Origin: Pseudonocardiales bacterium
Lineage (GTDB): Bacteria; Actinomycetota; Actinomycetes; Mycobacteriales; QHCD01
Reading direction: 5' to 3'
NCBI GenBank assembly: GCA_003244255.1
Contig: QHCD01000014.1
Span: 1-34,038 of the forward strand
Length of the DNA stretch: 34,038 bases
The notes below the pieces were generated by a model. It saw only the letters and a list, made by a program, of their open reading frames with translations. It was not told where the DNA came from and searched no databases. The position numbers were made by a program, and so were the translations under genes. Below are positions 16,245-24,521 of the stretch, piece by piece (positions within the stretch are counted from its first letter, which is position 1; each line of letters begins with the position of its first letter).

Positions 16245-16414
16245 CGGTGGCGGCCGGCCACGTGAGGGATGCCGCGCCGGGCGTTGCGTACCGACCGGCA
16301 CAATCCGCTCGGGCGACGCCGCCGACAACGCCGACCGCCCCGCGCCTGGCGTCGTACGCCGGGGCCCCATGGCCGCGGCTCTCGGCGTTGAGCACCCCAT
16401 AAGCTCGAAGCGCC

Positions 16415-16487
16415 GCCCTCGTAGCTCAGGGGATAGAGCACCGGTTTCCTAAACCGGGTGTCGCAGGTTCGAATCCTGCCGGGGGCA
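16415..16487 (+). tRNA. tRNA-Arg (anticodon CCT)
   Basis: A 73-nt tRNA that folds completely: acceptor GCCCTCG/CGGGGGC (one T-G pair), D-arm GCTC/GAGC, anticodon stem CCGGT/ACCGG with loop TTCCTAA, T-arm GCAGG-TTCGAAT-CCTGC, discriminator A. The anticodon CCT is at 16448-16450 and reads AGG. CCA is not encoded. A defence island begins 150 bp downstream, and tRNA-Arg genes are frequent integration sites. Confidence 0.97.
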
Positions 16488-16542
16488 CGAGGTTTGAACT
16501 TCGATCATTAGGTCCACCCGGCGGGACGGTGTTCAAACCTCG
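16488..16542. repeat. 12-bp inverted repeat abutting the tRNA 3' end
   Basis: CGAGGTTTGAAC (16488-16499) and its exact complement GTTCAAACCTCG (16531-16542) are separated by 31 nt. The left arm begins on the base after the tRNA discriminator. TGTTCAAACCT recurs at 25823-25833, beyond the IS element. It may be a processing or termination hairpin or a scar of integration. Confidence 0.7.
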
Positions 16543-16596
16543 ACCCGCCAGCCCGCCAATGGCCGGGGAGCTTGGTGTCGACGGAACTCGGTGGGG

Positions 16597-16617
16597 CGGT
16601 AGGGCGTCGCCCTACCG
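16597..16617. terminator. Hairpin between tRNA and type IIG gene
   Basis: Perfect 8-bp stem CGGTAGGG/CCCTACCG with a 5-nt loop, 20 bp beyond the stop of the leftward gene. T-rich sequence (TTGCTTTGCCTCTT) follows it on the plus strand, so it may act for the tRNA transcript too. Confidence 0.6.
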
Positions 16618-16637
16618 TTGCTTTGCCTCTTGCCGCA

Positions 16638-19619
16638 CTAATCGCCGATGATGGCGGCCATGTCCTCATGCGTAAGCCTGTATGCGGCAGAGATCACTCC
16701 ATTGACCTTGGTGCGGAGCACCTGGAACCGCCCCGTCAAGGTTGTTCGGATCGCGGCGTCTTGTTTGGTGCGGAGCTGCACGACGATGTTCTGCATCTCG
16801 GTGACCGCCGTCTCGATCTCCCGCTGCCCGTGCGCATCCAGGTCCGGCACCGGGATCGCCTCCATGAACGCCTTGCGGTGTACGACGTAGGAGCCTCGGT
16901 ACAGTCGGCCCCGCGAGGCCACGAACGCATCCACCGCGGGGTGCGAGAAGATGGCCTGCACCACGTTGATCGAGTAGGGGCAGGCATCGTCGGGCCGCAC
17001 AAGGTAGTACGGACCACCGTCGCCGCCGCCGGGCGTGACGAGGCCGTCCATGTCGAGCATGTACTGCGGCGCCAGTGAAAGCACTCTCACGATGAGCTTG
17101 GGATCATCGAGTTTGGTCAGCGACTGTGAACGCCCGTAGGCCCAGAAGTTGTCGCCTGGGTTTGGCTCGACCGAGCGGCCCTGAAGGGCGGCCTTGTGTG
17201 CCGTTAGGTAGTCGAGCGCCTTCGGGTGCAGCGCCTTCATGGTGGCTTCGTCGTGGACGGTGGCCGTACCTCGCTTGCGGCCCGGCGACGGAGGCTGCAC
17301 GTCGTACGGGAAGATCGCGTAGCAGTCCGGCACCGGCTCGCGGCCGTAGGGCTCAAACGTCCGGTCTCGGACTGCCGGGCGCAGGATGGCCCGCTCAACT
17401 TCGCGATCGACGCCGTTCCTGTCTTTGAACCGTGCGATGGTGTCCGTGGAGCGATTCGGGTCAGGCTTTATGAAGAAGATGCCGTCTGCAGAGGTCTGTA
17501 CACCCACGAAGATGTTGGTCCACCCCGCATCGCCGAGCTTGGCGATGCCAGCCTGTTCCATCTTCTCGAAGACCTTGGTGCGTGCCTCGTCAGCGATCGG
17601 CCAGCTTTCGCCCGTGAGGTCCTTGCGTTCGACCTGAACCACCGACGATGCACTCGTGTCGCGCCACGCGTCGAGGTCGCTCACGATCTCAAACTCGGCA
17701 GGGTCGGTTGACGCCGGCCCCGCGATGACGAGCGCGGTATAGGTTTGCCGTCCCTCGAACACCTGCTGCTCACCGAAGTGCACGAGCCGCGCCAGCCGTG
17801 GTCCGAGCACACGCCGCATGGTCGTCGCGGGCAGCAAATTCGTGAAGCGGTTGGGCACGATGTACGCTAGGTACCCGTCGGCTGCGAGGAACTGGAAAGC
17901 CCTCTCTACGAACAACTGGTAGACGTCGAAGTTGTGCGATTGCGCCGACTCGTAGTGGGCCCGTCCGTCCTGGAAGTACGCGAGTTGGTCAGGCATGAAC
18001 TCCGACAAGACCTGGATGCGCACGTACGGCGGGTTACCCACGATGAGGTTGAATCCGCCACCCTGCACGATGCCCGTAAACACGGCCGCGAGGTCGAGTG
18101 GCGCGACGGCTGCCCGACGTTCAGGAATGGCAGCCGCAGTCGGGAGGACGGCGTCAAAGTTGGATTCGATCAGCGAGTTCCCGACCAACAGGTTGCTCGA
18201 CAGATCCGGCAACAGGTTGCGGGCACGGCTGGTATCAACTACCTCGTCACCCAACACAGCGAGGAGCAGGCTGAGCTTGGCAACCTCGACAGCCGCGCCG
18301 TCGATGTCGACGCCGAACAGGTGGTCCTTAACCAACGCTGCGCGTTCGGCCAGCCCGACCGTCCGCCCGGCGCGCTCCTCGGCTTCGATCAAGCGCGCAA
18401 GTGCCCCGATCAGAAACGGCCCGGAGCCCATAGAGAGGTCAAGGACCCTGAAGTCACTCGGCACCGACTGTCCGGTGGGGAGCTGCGGGGCGAGGCCGCC
18501 CGTCACGAGCTCGGAGACCACCCAGCCGGGCGTGGCAACGACGCCGCCCGCGTGGGTGAGCTCTGGCTTGGGCATGAGGCTGACCCGGCGCGAGGCATCG
18601 ACTTCGACGCGCTCGGCGAGGTACTGCTCGTAGACCTCCGCGAGGATGTCCGGCCGGAGCACACCGAAGGCAAACTGACTTCGCGGCCAGTACATCTCGC
18701 GGACGACGGCCCGCAGGACCGACGCGGTGTACGCGGTGGTGGTCAGAACGTCGAACAGACCCGCGTTGAACGCCCTGTCAGCAGCTCGGAACGCGTCCAG
18801 GAGCTTGTCATCCTCTGCCGACTTCAGTAGCGCCTCGTACCGCCCAATGTTGCGGTCTTCGCAGACACGCAGGAACAGCAGCGCGTTAAGCAACCGCTGC
18901 GTGCGTCGACCGACCTCGGCCGCCGAGAGCATGCTGTTCTGCCGGCCGATGTCAGTGGCGAGCGCCAAGCCCCACTTCCGAAACTGCGCCAGGAACGACT
19001 GATCGAACGGCGATGTACCGCGCGGTGGCTCGGCGTAGGAGTACAGGTCGTAGTATGCGGGGCTCGTGACTGAATTGTACGACAAGCGCTCCCAAAGGTC
19101 ATCAAAGCGGCTAACGTACTCGTCCAGCGTGAACCGCCCACCGGGCACCACTGCGACGTCCGGTCCATCGCCATCCTCGGGCGCCACCGTGGTGTCAAAG
19201 ACGACCGTCTGCGCCACGTTGGTCAGGACAGCCGCTGGCAACGACAGCGACCAGCCGTAGGACCGCGCCTGCCGGGCCGGACCTACCGCCGTCGACAGCC
19301 TGACAGACGGCTTCTTCGCCTCGACAGGCAGCCGGTCCCGCCCGTTCATCCTGAGCCGGTAGTCGGGGCGACCACCCTCATCACTCTCACTGAGCTCCCG
19401 TTCCAGGACGACATCACGGAGGACCTGGGGCTGGCTGGCCTCGTTGCTCACATCCCACCCGAGGATTCGTAGGAAGCGATCGATGTACTCGCTGCGAGCC
19501 TCCAACTCGGTGTAGGGCGAGCCCGAGGCCTCCAGGTCTGCCGCGTGCCGCCTGTAGTCCTCGACGAACAGCAGCATCGCCAGGCGAGCTTCTTGCTTGG
19601 ACAGACGCCGGAACGGCAC
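16638..19619 (-). CDS. Type IIG-like restriction enzyme: PD-(D/E)XK nuclease fused to N6-adenine methyltransferase
   Basis: 993 residues. The N-terminal part carries a type I/IIG nuclease signature: GGRPDYRL (Asp86) and LPVEAKKP (Glu100-x-Lys102). A helical linker (about 200-350) leads to the methyltransferase: motif I LDLSMGSGPF (393-402), VDID acidic loop (437-440), motif IV NPPY (529-532). Residues about 680-990 form a target-recognition/C-terminal region with YSINVVQAIFSHPAVDAF and RGSYVVHRKAFMEAIPVPDL, typical of Eco57I-like enzymes. As a single chain it would cut and methylate the same site. Start GTG 19619. It is divergent from the second methyltransferase across 97 bp. Base composition is less extreme than in flanking genes, consistent with acquisition by transfer. 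Confidence 0.88.
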   Translation of the reverse strand: MPFRRLSKQEARLAMLLFVEDYRRHAADLEASGSPYTELEARSEYIDRFLRILGWDVSNEASQPQVLRDVVLERELSESDEGGRPDYRLRMNGRDRLPVEAKKPSVRLSTAVGPARQARSYGWSLSLPAAVLTNVAQTVVFDTTVAPEDGDGPDVAVVPGGRFTLDEYVSRFDDLWERLSYNSVTSPAYYDLYSYAEPPRGTSPFDQSFLAQFRKWGLALATDIGRQNSMLSAAEVGRRTQRLLNALLFLRVCEDRNIGRYEALLKSAEDDKLLDAFRAADRAFNAGLFDVLTTTAYTASVLRAVVREMYWPRSQFAFGVLRPDILAEVYEQYLAERVEVDASRRVSLMPKPELTHAGGVVATPGWVVSELVTGGLAPQLPTGQSVPSDFRVLDLSMGSGPFLIGALARLIEAEERAGRTVGLAERAALVKDHLFGVDIDGAAVEVAKLSLLLAVLGDEVVDTSRARNLLPDLSSNLLVGNSLIESNFDAVLPTAAAIPERRAAVAPLDLAAVFTGIVQGGGFNLIVGNPPYVRIQVLSEFMPDQLAYFQDGRAHYESAQSHNFDVYQLFVERAFQFLAADGYLAYIVPNRFTNLLPATTMRRVLGPRLARLVHFGEQQVFEGRQTYTALVIAGPASTDPAEFEIVSDLDAWRDTSASSVVQVERKDLTGESWPIADEARTKVFEKMEQAGIAKLGDAGWTNIFVGVQTSADGIFFIKPDPNRSTDTIARFKDRNGVDREVERAILRPAVRDRTFEPYGREPVPDCYAIFPYDVQPPSPGRKRGTATVHDEATMKALHPKALDYLTAHKAALQGRSVEPNPGDNFWAYGRSQSLTKLDDPKLIVRVLSLAPQYMLDMDGLVTPGGGDGGPYYLVRPDDACPYSINVVQAIFSHPAVDAFVASRGRLYRGSYVVHRKAFMEAIPVPDLDAHGQREIETAVTEMQNIVVQLRTKQDAAIRTTLTGRFQVLRTKVNGVISAAYRLTHEDMAAIIGD

Positions 19620-19716
19620 GCTCTGACCCTAGGGCTGCCCACCGAGAGTCCCGCGATCGGCACGCCGCTCGGCCACGTTGCACCACATGTCGGCCCCTTC
19701 GGCCAAGATGTAGCTC

Positions 19717-21321
19717 ATGGCAAAGTTTGCGGCGAAGGCAGCGCCCGAGGGCGACAAGCTCCGAGGCGGGTACTACACGCCCGATCCCATCGCTCGCTTC
19801 GTGGCCGAGTGGGCGGGTGAAGCCGGGACCCGAATCCTTGAGCCCTCCTGCGGTGATGGTGCCATCCTGCGGGAGCTAGTCGCGGCGGTCGGCCACGACG
19901 ACCTAGCCGCCGTCGAGCTCGTCAAAGGTGAGGCTGCCAAGGCCTCCAAGAGCGCCGGAGTGCCGGTAAAGGTCGTCGACTTCTTGTCGTGGTTCGGCCC
20001 GAACCGGCACGGCACATTCGACGCCGTAGCTGGCAATCCTCCATACATCCGCTTCGGATCATGGGATCAGTCGTCCCGCGAGCCCGCACTCTCCCTTATG
20101 CGGAGCCAGGGCCTCCGCCCGACCAAACTCACCAATGCTTGGGTGCCCTTCGTCGTGGCTTCAGTACTTGCCGTCCGCCCGGGCGGTCGCATCGCGCTCG
20201 TTCTCCCCGCTGAGCTTCTCCAGGTCGGATACGCCGCTGCGCTCCGGTCGTACCTCATCGACAACTGCACGCACGTGACCATCGTGTCGTTCCAGCGGCT
20301 GGTCTTTCCTGGCATCTTGCAAGAGGTCGTCCTGCTGCTCGCCGAGCGCGGCGAGGGACCCGCAGAAATTCGGACCATTGAGGTGCCCGATGCCTCGCAC
20401 CTCGATGCTTTCCACAGGACGACGGCTCCGGCCGCACGCGCCCACCTCCACGAGTCAGAGAAGTGGACCAAGTACTACCTCGACACCGACGCCATCTCGC
20501 TGCTACGCACCGTCCGCACCGACGGACGGCTGCTGCCGCTGGACCGCTTCGCCGAGGTGGACGTCGGCGTCGTCACGGGTCGCAACTCGTTTTTCTGCCT
20601 CTCCGCGACTGACGTCAAGCGCCGCAAGCTCGGCGCGTTTACGGTCCCGCTCGTAGCGCGGAGCATGCAGGTTCCAGCACTGAGCTTCACTGAAACCGAT
20701 CTGGCTGAGCAGGACGCGACCGACGCACGAACGCGACTGCTCACGTTGTCCGCTGGTACAAACGTCGGGCGCCGAGCCGCTCTCGACAGCTATCTGGCCG
20801 AGGGCGAAGCGGACGGCGTTCCAGACGGCTACAAGTGCCGCATCCGACGCAATTGGTGGGAAGTGCCGTCCACCTGGGTGCCAGACGGCTTCATGCTCCG
20901 GCAGATCAGCACCCACCCGCGCCTCATCGTGAACGGGACAAGCGCGACCAGTACCGACACGGTGCATCGAGTACGAGTCGCGCCAGGCGTGGACATGGCA
21001 CGGCTGGCCGCAGGCGCGTTCAACTCAGCGACATTCGCGCTCGCCGAGATCCTGGGTCGCAGCTACGGCGGCGGTATCCTGGAACTTGAGCCGAGCGAGT
21101 GCGGACACCTGCCGGTTGTCGATCCTGCGCTGGTGCCGGACACGCTGCACCAGAAGACCGACGAGCTAGTCCGTGAGCGCCGCTTCAATGACGCCCTGGA
21201 CCTCGTGGACCAGGTAGTGCTGGTCGAGGCCCTTGGCTTCGCGGAGGACGAAGTCGCGGCGCTGCGCCGCGCGTGCATGCAGCTGCGTGACCGACGTACG
21301 GGCCGCTCGAAGCGACGTTAG
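19717..21321 (+). CDS. M.TaqI-like N6-adenine DNA methyltransferase
   Basis: 534 residues. The order X-I-IV marks a gamma-class N6-adenine methyltransferase: motif X GGYYTP (17-22), motif I ILEPSCGDGAI (40-50), motif IV GNPPYIRF (106-113), then LVLPAELLQVGYAAALRSYL. A C-terminal recognition region runs from about 230 (VGVVTGRNSFFCLS, then YGGGILELEPSECGHLPV). No nuclease motif is seen. It may provide extra or strand-specific protection for the divergent type IIG enzyme. Alternatively it may modify DNA for the ATPase encoded 25 bp downstream, with which it is probably co-transcribed. The ATG at 19717 has a weak ribosome-binding site. Confidence 0.9.
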   Translation: MAKFAAKAAPEGDKLRGGYYTPDPIARFVAEWAGEAGTRILEPSCGDGAILRELVAAVGHDDLAAVELVKGEAAKASKSAGVPVKVVDFLSWFGPNRHGTFDAVAGNPPYIRFGSWDQSSREPALSLMRSQGLRPTKLTNAWVPFVVASVLAVRPGGRIALVLPAELLQVGYAAALRSYLIDNCTHVTIVSFQRLVFPGILQEVVLLLAERGEGPAEIRTIEVPDASHLDAFHRTTAPAARAHLHESEKWTKYYLDTDAISLLRTVRTDGRLLPLDRFAEVDVGVVTGRNSFFCLSATDVKRRKLGAFTVPLVARSMQVPALSFTETDLAEQDATDARTRLLTLSAGTNVGRRAALDSYLAEGEADGVPDGYKCRIRRNWWEVPSTWVPDGFMLRQISTHPRLIVNGTSATSTDTVHRVRVAPGVDMARLAAGAFNSATFALAEILGRSYGGGILELEPSECGHLPVVDPALVPDTLHQKTDELVRERRFNDALDLVDQVVLVEALGFAEDEVAALRRACMQLRDRRTGRSKRR

Positions 21322-21346
21322 CCAGAGGGCGGTGCACATCTAGTCA

Positions 21347-23923
21347 ATGACACTCCAAGATGATCTCGCCCAATGGGCGGCCTACCGGCCCGATTGGCAG
21401 AAGGACGCGATCGCCCGGTATTGCCGCAATGAGTCGCTGAGCGACGACGACATCAAGTCGATCGCGGATCAGTTCATCGCCGGACCGTACCCCAAGGTCA
21501 CGCCAATCACGGCCAAGGACATTCCCGGTAGTAGCCCGAGCGGCGATCCCGTCTCTCTCGTTGCTATCCGAGACGTCGCGGGCATCAACGCACTGCTCTC
21601 CGGCCAGCGGCTCTCGTTCGGCGAGTCCGGCCTCACCGTGATCTATGGCGACAACGCCAGCGGCAAGTCCGGCTACGCCCGTCTAATCCGCGAGGCAGTT
21701 ACCGCACGCGTGAAGGGTGACCTGCTCGGCAACGTGTTCGCCCATGAGCGCGCAGACCAGCTGGCCGTCTTCGAGTTCGCGGTTGGCGGCGTCGCAGCCG
21801 AGTGGACCCTCGGCGAGGTGGCAAGCCAGCAATTGTCGGCTGTTCGGTTCTACGATGAGGAGTGCGGAGACGCCTACGTCACGACGGCGTCCGAGATCAA
21901 CTACCGCCCCTCGGCCCTGACCCTGCTCGACCGGCTGTCTGCCGACTGCGACCGCTTACAGGGCGAGGTCACTGCCCGGCTTGATACGAACCGCGGCGAG
22001 CGCCCAGACCTGCCGCTATTGTCACCTGAGACTGGCGCCTGGAATTTCCTGAATTCGTTGTCGGCCAAGTCGACGTCAGAACAGATCGATCAAGCGGTGG
22101 CGCTTGAGCCGGATCATCAGAAGGTTCTCGCAGCGTCACTGGCCGAGGAAGCTCGCCTCAAGGGCAGTGACCCCTCCAAGGAGAAGCAACGCCTCAAGCA
22201 GCTCGCCCAGCACTGGACGGTCGTACGGGATCACATCGTGCGCCTTTCTGATGCACTCAGCACGGACGCATTGGCTGACCTCGAAGGCAAGCGCAAGAAG
22301 GCCGTCGACCTCCGCCAGGCCGTACAGATCACTTCGGCGAAGGATTTCAACGCCGAACCGCTTAGCGGCGTGGCGTCCGATACTTGGAGAGAGCTGTGGG
22401 AAGCCGCTCGGGCCTACTCCGAATCTGAGGCGTACCACGACCACGAGTTCCCGCACACCGGGGACGGCGCGGTCTGCGTCCTGTGCCAGCAGCCGCTCGG
22501 CCCTGACGCATCCGCTCGGCTGCGCCGATTCCGCGACTTCATGACTGATACGACCGCTCGGGATGCCGACGAAATGGAGCGGGTGCTGGCCCAAGCGCGC
22601 GCTGCAGTCGCTCAGCTCCAAACGCAGCCCATCGCCCTCTCGACGGCACTGACCCAGTTGGGAGCCGGCGGCGAAGACGTTGCAACCGTCGAAACCTGGC
22701 TCACCGGTGCATTCGCGCGGGCCACGGCCGTCGTCGCATGGCTCGACTCGCCCGATAGCGACCGTCCGATCGGGCTGACCGTGGGCCCCTCGGAAGCTGG
22801 CGAAGCCCGATCCACAAAACTAACAGACCAGAGCGCCGCGATTGATGACTCGACGTTTGCCGCGAATCTGCAGGCTGTGGCGACCAACGTGCGCGAGTTG
22901 CAGGCGCGCATTTCCCTAGCCGCGGCGAAGCGCGCACTCATCACAGAGGTGGCGCGACTCCAGCGCCGCGTGAAGATTGAGGATACCAAGCGCTACGCCG
23001 ACACGACCGGCATTACTCGTAAAGCTACCGATCTCACCACCGCCTACGTCACCAGCCTCGTGCGGGACCGTTTCACCCGCGAGACTGAGAATTTGCGCCT
23101 CCGCAAGGTCACCCTGGACCCGACGGGTGGCCGAAAGAAGGTCACCCTGCAGCACATGCCGAAGCTCCTCGGCGCGACCGTCCCAGCGGAGATCGACAGC
23201 GTGCTCAGCGAGGGCGAGCAGACGGCCCTTGGGCTAGCGGGCTTTCTGACCGAGACCGAGTTCGATGGCTCGAAGTCGGCGGTGGTCTTCGATGATCCCG
23301 TGTCGTCACTCGATGCTGGGCGGCGCTCACACGTCGCCAAGCGGCTGACGCAGCTCGCTCAGGATCGCCAGGTGATTGTGTTCACCCATGAGGCGACGTT
23401 CGTGACTGCACTCAACAAGCGGGCGCGCGACCTCAGCGTGCAGGTAACCGAGCGGGCGATCATTCGCCAGGGCGAGGAGCCTGGAAAGACGACCGAGCAG
23501 CACCCTTGGAACGTCCGCGACACCGCTGAGCGCATCAATGACATGCGTAAGGAGTTGGCCGATCTTCGCAAGGACAGGTCGAGCCTTGACTCAGACGAAT
23601 ACACACGGCGCGCGCAGGATTTTGGTGGACGACTGTCGCAGACGTGGGAGCGTGCCGTGAACATCGAGATCGTGAATCGGGTTGTCGATCGCGGCACGAA
23701 CGAGGTACGCCCGACGATGTTCCGCCTGCTCGCCACGATCACCCCGGATGACGACAAGGACTTTCAGGCGGGATACAGCCGAGCGTCTGAGTGGGCCCTT
23801 CGCCACGATCAAGCTCCCGAAACGAACTTCATCGCTCCCGAACCGGACGACCTCGAGGAGGAGCTAGACCGGCTCGACAACTGGCTCAAGCGTGTCAAGA
23901 AGTACCAACGCGAGGTAAGTTGA
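21347..23923 (+). CDS. Zinc-hook ABC/SMC-like ATPase (AAA_13, RloC/PrrC-like)
   Basis: 858 residues. Residues 1-60 form a helical lead (DLAQWAAYRPDWQKDAIARY). ATPase: Walker A YGDNASGKS (100-108), signature LSEGEQTALG (620-629), Walker B SAVVFDDP (644-651), H-loop FTHE (679-682). The middle (about 260-600) is coiled-coil-like and carries CVLC (377-380), a Rad50/RloC-type zinc-hook CxxC at the apex. Such proteins dimerise through the hook. RloC adds a C-terminal anticodon nuclease with an Arg-x3-Glu...His triad. Here RDTAE (724-728) fits R-x3-E, but no His follows at the expected 30-residue spacing, so nuclease activity is doubtful. Linkage to two methyltransferases suggests a defence role guarding restriction. 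Function inferred. Confidence 0.85.
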   Translation: MTLQDDLAQWAAYRPDWQKDAIARYCRNESLSDDDIKSIADQFIAGPYPKVTPITAKDIPGSSPSGDPVSLVAIRDVAGINALLSGQRLSFGESGLTVIYGDNASGKSGYARLIREAVTARVKGDLLGNVFAHERADQLAVFEFAVGGVAAEWTLGEVASQQLSAVRFYDEECGDAYVTTASEINYRPSALTLLDRLSADCDRLQGEVTARLDTNRGERPDLPLLSPETGAWNFLNSLSAKSTSEQIDQAVALEPDHQKVLAASLAEEARLKGSDPSKEKQRLKQLAQHWTVVRDHIVRLSDALSTDALADLEGKRKKAVDLRQAVQITSAKDFNAEPLSGVASDTWRELWEAARAYSESEAYHDHEFPHTGDGAVCVLCQQPLGPDASARLRRFRDFMTDTTARDADEMERVLAQARAAVAQLQTQPIALSTALTQLGAGGEDVATVETWLTGAFARATAVVAWLDSPDSDRPIGLTVGPSEAGEARSTKLTDQSAAIDDSTFAANLQAVATNVRELQARISLAAAKRALITEVARLQRRVKIEDTKRYADTTGITRKATDLTTAYVTSLVRDRFTRETENLRLRKVTLDPTGGRKKVTLQHMPKLLGATVPAEIDSVLSEGEQTALGLAGFLTETEFDGSKSAVVFDDPVSSLDAGRRSHVAKRLTQLAQDRQVIVFTHEATFVTALNKRARDLSVQVTERAIIRQGEEPGKTTEQHPWNVRDTAERINDMRKELADLRKDRSSLDSDEYTRRAQDFGGRLSQTWERAVNIEIVNRVVDRGTNEVRPTMFRLLATITPDDDKDFQAGYSRASEWALRHDQAPETNFIAPEPDDLEEELDRLDNWLKRVKKYQREVS

Positions 23924-23925
23924 GG

Positions 23926-23965
23926 TCCGCCGCACGGGGAATCGAGCCCTGGCCGGGCCGGCGGA
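23926..23965. terminator. Hairpin after the ATPase gene, tRNA-minihelix-like on the minus strand
   Basis: TCCGCCG (23926-23932) pairs exactly with CGGCGGA (23959-23965), starting 2 nt after the stop. Read on the minus strand the loop holds CAGGG-CTCGATT-CCCCG, shaped like a T-arm (one stem mismatch), so the whole resembles an acceptor-plus-T-arm minihelix lacking the D- and anticodon arms. It could simply be a terminator. The T-arm likeness is noted, not proven. Confidence 0.45.
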
Positions 23966-24044
23966 GAACCTGCCCGAAACCCGTAGGCGCCCTAGACCTC
24001 GGCGGTCATGATGCCGACCAAAGGCCTCGGAATCGGAGGTCGGA

Positions 24045-24380
24045 TTAGACAACGCGGCGACGAGCGGCCTGGCGTAGCAGTTCCGCATGCTCGTGCAAAG
24101 ACCTACCGACGGTGCTCGCCGCCACCCCGAACCGTTGACCAATCTCTGCCAGGGTGAGCCCGTCGAGATAGAGGCTGCCCGCCGCCTGGGCCCGGTCCTC
24201 GGTGAGACCGAGCTGCCGCAGTTCGACCCCCGCACGGACGAGATGCCGTACGACAGTCTCGCGGTGCGCGCCGGACCACGCTGCTAGCTCGCGGATCGTT
24301 GCGCCGGCGTCGTAGCGGGCCGCCAGCTCGGCACGCAGCGCCGAGGTGATCGAGGTTTGAGGCTTCTCAAGTGCGGCCAC
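24045..24380 (-). CDS. Double helix-turn-helix protein (resolvase-HTH-like)
   Basis: 111 residues with two tandem HTH units: ELAARYDAGATIRELAAWSG/AHRETVVRHLVRAG and LYLDGLTLAEIGQRFGVAAS/TVGRSLHEH. These resemble the C-terminal HTH of serine recombinases and short mobile-element regulators. No catalytic domain is seen. The GTG start at 24380 lacks a clear ribosome-binding site, and the frame stays open upstream to the IS boundary at 24489 (KALLRRWKKESLRWRELGSG). The insertion may therefore have cut off a longer 5' part. It lies downstream of the ATPase on the other strand. Confidence 0.65.
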   Translation of the reverse strand: MAALEKPQTSITSALRAELAARYDAGATIRELAAWSGAHRETVVRHLVRAGVELRQLGLTEDRAQAAGSLYLDGLTLAEIGQRFGVAASTVGRSLHEHAELLRQAARRRVV

Positions 24381-24488
24381 ATTGCGGCCCCGACAGTCGC
24401 TTATCGGCCTCCCCGAGCCCAGTTCGCGCCACCGCAGAGACTCCTTCTTCCACCGTCTCAGCAGGGCTTTCGCGGCCGGGGTGAGGTT

Positions 24489-24514
24489 GGGTCTGCCCAG
24501 AGTTCGGTTGACAC
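24489..24514. repeat. IS terminal inverted repeat (left)
   Basis: Pairs with 25731-25756 at 23 of 26 positions. Flanked outside by the target duplication GTT (24486-24488). Confidence 0.9.
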
Positions 24515-24521
24515 TTCGGGC

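Noticed and set aside
16638..23923. BREX, Pgl or DISARM locus
   Set aside because: No PglZ, PglW, BrxC/PglY, DrmA helicase or DrmB-like gene is present; the 993-residue protein has a nuclease domain typical of type IIG.
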